Source: Gnetum montanum | Lineage: Eukaryota; Streptophyta; Gnetopsida; Gnetales; Gnetaceae | DNA: 33,360 nt | Reading direction: 5' to 3' | Assembly (NCBI GenBank): GCA_015680685.1 | Contig: MNCI01003937.1 | Coordinates: 5,779-39,138, forward strand | Part shown: positions 32,625-33,360 of the stretch, in pieces | How positions within the stretch are numbered: position 1 is the first letter of the stretch | How the letters are laid out: every line of letters begins with the position of its first letter | Translations under genes and position numbers: made by a program | Notes under the pieces: generated by a model | Told to the model about the DNA's origin: nothing | What the model saw: only the letters and a program-made list of their open reading frames with translations | The model's database searches: none

Positions 32625-32972
32625 ACCTAGCCCCCCATAAACATGGTAGCTAATTTTTAGAAATTTGGTGATTAATTTTTAGCCAATTAGTTAACAATTT
32701 TGCACCCAATCCATTAGCCATTTGCAGCCAATTTGTAGCCAAAATCATGGGCATAACCCTATAAAAACCAAACCTTGGCACCATGTCAATATTTCACACT
32801 TTGGTAATTTATCACCCTTGGCATCTTGGCATCCAAGAGCTCTTGTTGCTAAATAACTTATTAGTGCCTAGTAGCATGGAAACTCTTCAACCTATTATCC
32901 CCACTCCTTAGGAACTATGAACTTTGGGTGTTAATGTTACTCCCTTGGGATTCCCAAATCCCATCGTGGTGC
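32625..32972. repeat. Array block 2, copy of block 1
   Basis: Same order of motifs as 31487-31844, with TATAAAAA at 32760-32767. Together with the units between, this gives a higher-order period of about 1.14 kb. Confidence 0.85.
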
Positions 32973-33360
32973 ACTTTGGCCTCAACCTAGAAATAATGTT
33001 GTAACCCTTAAAACCAATTTAAAAGCCTTAAAATTGGTAAGTTAAAATGTTGGGCAATGTCTAGTAGCATTAGCAACCCCTGAGAATGCAAATGCATGCC
33101 CAAAACTGATCAAAATTTGTTAATTTTTAACCCCTTGTAATCTTCCACATTGGCTTACCCCCCTAGAGGGGGGGCTTAGTGTGAAAACAAAGGGGTAACC
33201 CCAAAAACTAATTAAAAAGCCTTAAAATTGACAAGTTTCAATCTTGGGTAATGTCTAGTAGCATCAGCAACCCCAAGACTGCACATGCATGCCCAAAACT
33301 AATCAAAATTTGTCAATTTTCAACCCCTTGGGATCTTCCATACTAGCTTGCCCCCTAGAG

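Larger units (their letters stand above)
29945..33360 (+). repeat. Tandem array of ~190 bp units, running off the window
   Basis: An anchor phrase G(T)AACC recurs at 30002, 30193, 30397, 30590, 30788, 30961, 31311, 31921, 32115, 32307, 32498, 33001 and 33195, so most spacings are 173-204 bp. Each unit has a G-rich start (GGAGGGGGGGCT-like), AAAACTAATTAAAAAGCCTTAAAATTGACAAG-like AT-rich sequence, TCTTGGGCAATGTCTAGTAGCA, ACATGCATGCCC, CAAAATTTGTCAATTTT and CCCTTGG-ATCTTCCATG. A partial unit lies at 31090-31140. The array directly follows the protease frame. It fits the 3' untranslated tandem repeats known in Tat-lineage elements, which can seed satellites. Confidence 0.9.

Noticed and set aside
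29945-33360. CRISPR-like array
   Set aside because: Units are about 190 bp, imperfect throughout, with no short repeat plus unique spacer pattern, and the context is a plant retroelement.

Overview
The window looks like repeat-rich nuclear DNA of a large-genome seed plant. It is AT-rich, has no intact gene, and is made of decayed Ty3/gypsy LTR retroelements, an endogenous plant pararetrovirus (Caulimoviridae) and a young-looking tandem repeat array. A conifer or other large-genome plant would fit, but the sequence does not fix the species. One N (17929) after a C-run marks an uncertain base in the assembly.

Layout. 1-2385: unassigned DNA with one decayed + strand coding relic and an A-rich low-complexity stretch. 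2386-19692: an endogenous caulimovirid locus, all on the minus strand, holding parts of two genome units head to tail. In viral order (right to left), copy B gives capsid region, protease, RT and RNase H (19551 to 15523), a short 3' ORF and an intergenic promoter region. Then comes a tRNA-Met-type primer site (14253-14241), followed by copy A: movement protein, capsid region, protease, RT and RNase H, ending at 2401. Landmarks in A and B are offset by about 5.96 kb once the nested element is removed. Both copies are dead: they carry stops, frameshifts, deletions and lost RT aspartates, and B ends in a small inversion.

3415-10485: a 7.07 kb LTR retrotransposon on the minus strand, inserted into the RT of copy A. 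It has 827/861 bp LTRs, a 5 bp target duplication TATGT, a tRNA-Asp-type primer site and a polypurine tract. One long gag-protease frame carries ten stops but no net frameshift, and there is no pol. The sister copy B preserves the empty site at 16448-16452.

19693-24792: remains of another minus-strand Ty3/gypsy element (gag capsid motif near 20.7-20.8 kb) and two diverged 1.2 kb direct repeats with TG...CA ends, best read as LTRs. 24793-29990: AT-rich DNA with a duplicated segment, then a plus-strand gag-protease relic, again with no RT or integrase. It runs directly into 29945-33360, an array of about 190 bp units, twice interrupted by a 350 bp block, continuing past the window edge. The array resembles the hypervariable 3' untranslated repeats known from Tat-lineage retrotransposons.

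No tRNA, rRNA, CRISPR array or functional host gene was found. The most interesting points are the tandem virus units with a dated nested insertion, three gag-bearing Ty3 elements that all lack pol, and a satellite-like array whose first unit overlaps the end of the coding frame.
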